This document shows positions 14,312 through 15,242 of a stretch of DNA of 15,242 nt, piece by piece. The number at the start of each line of letters is the position of its first letter. The first letter of the stretch is position 1. The DNA is from JAAZMU01 sp964547725 (lineage in GTDB: Bacteria; Patescibacteriota; Minisyncoccia; Minisyncoccales; Minisyncoccaceae), in contig CAZJOO010000013.1 in the NCBI GenBank assembly GCA_964547725.1, positions 1 to 15,242 on the forward strand. Direction: 5' to 3'. Under the pieces are notes generated by a model. The model searched no databases, had not been told where the DNA came from, and was given only the letters and a program-made list of their open reading frames with translations. The translations under genes and the position numbers were made by a program.

Positions 14312-15201
14312 AAAATAAGTCATTTACATTAATTGAACTTCTAGTAGTTATCGTTATTATCGGTATTTTAGCTGGAGTAATTATTGTTTCTACTTCGTCT
14401 TCAATAGAAAAAGCTAATATTGCTAAATCACAGGTTTTTTCTGAAAGTATTAAAAACAAATTAATGCTTAATTTGATATCTGAATTTAAGTTTGATGAAG
14501 GTTTGGGAAATACAACAAAAGATTCATGGAGCGTAAGTTTTACAGGCTCTCTTGTTGGTTTTGATGTTAATACAACAGCTGGTTATGGAGACAGTCATAC
14601 TTATGGTTGGATGAGTAAAAATAATTGTATTTCTGGGACTTGTTTAAAATTTGATACAGCGCAATACATAGATTCAATAAATAATTATCCTGCAATAGGA
14701 AGTAATAATTTTACTTGGGATTTTTGGGGGAAAACTAGCGAGAGTGCTCAGTCGGTTATTTATTTATCTGTGTCAGGAATTACCAATTGGCAAGGGAAGC
14801 TTGATATTTCTCACGCTACAACAAATAAAGCTCTTTTTTACATTAGAAATTCTTGCTATAGATATTCTGTTAAAAAAGTTAATGATGATAAATGGCATTA
14901 CATCGTGGGCGTTTTTGATAGGAATAGTGTTTCTCCAGACATATATATAGACGGGGTTTTAGATAATGGCAATAACTCTTTTTCGGAATGTTCGACCGTG
15001 GGGAATATTCCTTCAGGAAGTCTTTTGCTGGCAAATACTAATTTTAAAGGATCTGTAGACGAAATTAAAATGTATACTGAAGCCTTGGGCTCTTCTCAAA
15101 TCAAGCAAAAATATATCGCTGGACTTAATTCTCTTTTAGCGAGCGGAAGCATCTCAAAAGAAGAATACGATCAAAGATTAAATAGTCTAGCTCAAAAGTA
15201 A
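14308..15201 (+). CDS. Type IV prepilin-like protein with LamG-type domain
   Basis: This 297-residue protein begins with a class III signal, MKNKS|FTLIELLVVIVIIG. The prepilin peptidase should cut after serine 5, and the glutamate is at position 5 of the mature chain. The hydrophobic helix runs to about residue 31 and continues as the exposed N-terminal helix. From about 52 to 265 the protein has a concanavalin/LamG-like fold: FKFDEGLGNTTKDSW, NFTWDFWGK, WHYIVGVFDRN and DIYIDGVLDNG are typical of Laminin_G_3 domains. Four cysteines, in NNCISGTC and in NSCY plus SECS, suggest two disulfides. The end YIAGLNSLLASGSISKEEYDQRLNSL looks like a SHOCT-type helix-turn-helix tail. LamG domains bind sugars or surface ligands, so a pilus-tip or minor pilin role in attachment is inferred. 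It shares ATGA with metG, so translation is coupled. Confidence 0.88.
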   Translation: MKNKSFTLIELLVVIVIIGILAGVIIVSTSSSIEKANIAKSQVFSESIKNKLMLNLISEFKFDEGLGNTTKDSWSVSFTGSLVGFDVNTTAGYGDSHTYGWMSKNNCISGTCLKFDTAQYIDSINNYPAIGSNNFTWDFWGKTSESAQSVIYLSVSGITNWQGKLDISHATTNKALFYIRNSCYRYSVKKVNDDKWHYIVGVFDRNSVSPDIYIDGVLDNGNNSFSECSTVGNIPSGSLLLANTNFKGSVDEIKMYTEALGSSQIKQKYIAGLNSLLASGSISKEEYDQRLNSLAQK

Positions 15202-15229
15202 AAGGAAGTTGAATAAGCTTTCTTTTTTT
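15201..15229 (+). terminator. Probable rho-independent terminator after the prepilin gene
   Basis: AAAGGAAG (15201-15208) pairs with CTTTCTTT (15218-15225) with one G-T pair, around a 9-nt loop, followed by a T run to 15229. The stem is weak and overlaps the stop codon by one base, so termination may be partial. Confidence 0.55.
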
Positions 15230-15242
15230 GTTATTGTTTATC

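Noticed and set aside
1..15242. An alternative code with UGA as glycine or tryptophan, as in Gracilibacteria/SR1 or mycoplasmas.
   Set aside because: Four genes end at TGA exactly where their families end, and no in-frame TGA is needed inside any gene.
1..15242. Mobile elements, CRISPR arrays, phage or defence genes.
   Set aside because: I found no transposase, integrase, regularly spaced repeat or inverted-repeat pair; apart from two probable surface proteins and a few general enzymes, the gene content is housekeeping.

Overview
The window is strongly AT-rich and densely packed, with short or overlapping gene junctions. The ordinary stop code applies: smpB, the histidine phosphatase, the M16 peptidase and metG all end in TGA at the expected protein end. 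Several traits point to a Candidate Phyla Radiation (Patescibacteria, probably Parcubacteria-like) genome: minimal-length housekeeping proteins, a eukaryote-type isoleucyl-tRNA synthetase, an RsmI without its usual tail, and a prepilin fused to a LamG domain. This placement is inferred from gene content, not from a marker phylogeny.

Left arm, minus strand (1-1783), read from right to left: smpB, ssrA (tmRNA), infC, rpmI and rplT, the last cut by the window edge. This is a compact translation operon. The tmRNA is folded here by hand. It has a tRNA-like acceptor and T arm, a long P2 helix, four H-type pseudoknots and a 12-codon tag frame that ends in TAA. It fills what would otherwise look like a 300-base gap, and it also hides beneath a spurious N-terminal extension of infC. 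Its 5' end overlaps the last codons of smpB, and its 3' end lies 7 nt before the infC start.

Divergent intergenic region (1784-1869): TATAAT boxes on both strands serve smpB leftward and argS rightward.

Right arm, plus strand (1870-15201), in order: argS, a histidine phosphatase, ileS, an unknown secreted multi-domain protein, a rho-independent terminator, glyS, an M16 peptidase, an AI-2E/PerM-family membrane protein, rsmI, metG and a type IV prepilin with a LamG domain, followed by a weak terminator. Four aminoacyl-tRNA synthetases share this strand. Together with the tmRNA/SmpB rescue system, IF3, two ribosomal proteins and a 16S rRNA methyltransferase, they make the region overwhelmingly about translation. 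Two probable surface proteins, the unknown secreted protein and the prepilin, are embedded in it.

Upstream of ileS and glyS I see promoter-like sequences (-35, 17-bp spacer, extended -10) whose -10 box ends only 6 nt before the ATG. This predicts leaderless mRNAs. Only rsmI has a clear Shine-Dalgarno sequence. I found no mobile element, CRISPR array, defence locus or unmistakably new system. The most notable items are the nested smpB-ssrA-infC arrangement with its atypical tag, the probable leaderless expression, and the two surface proteins.
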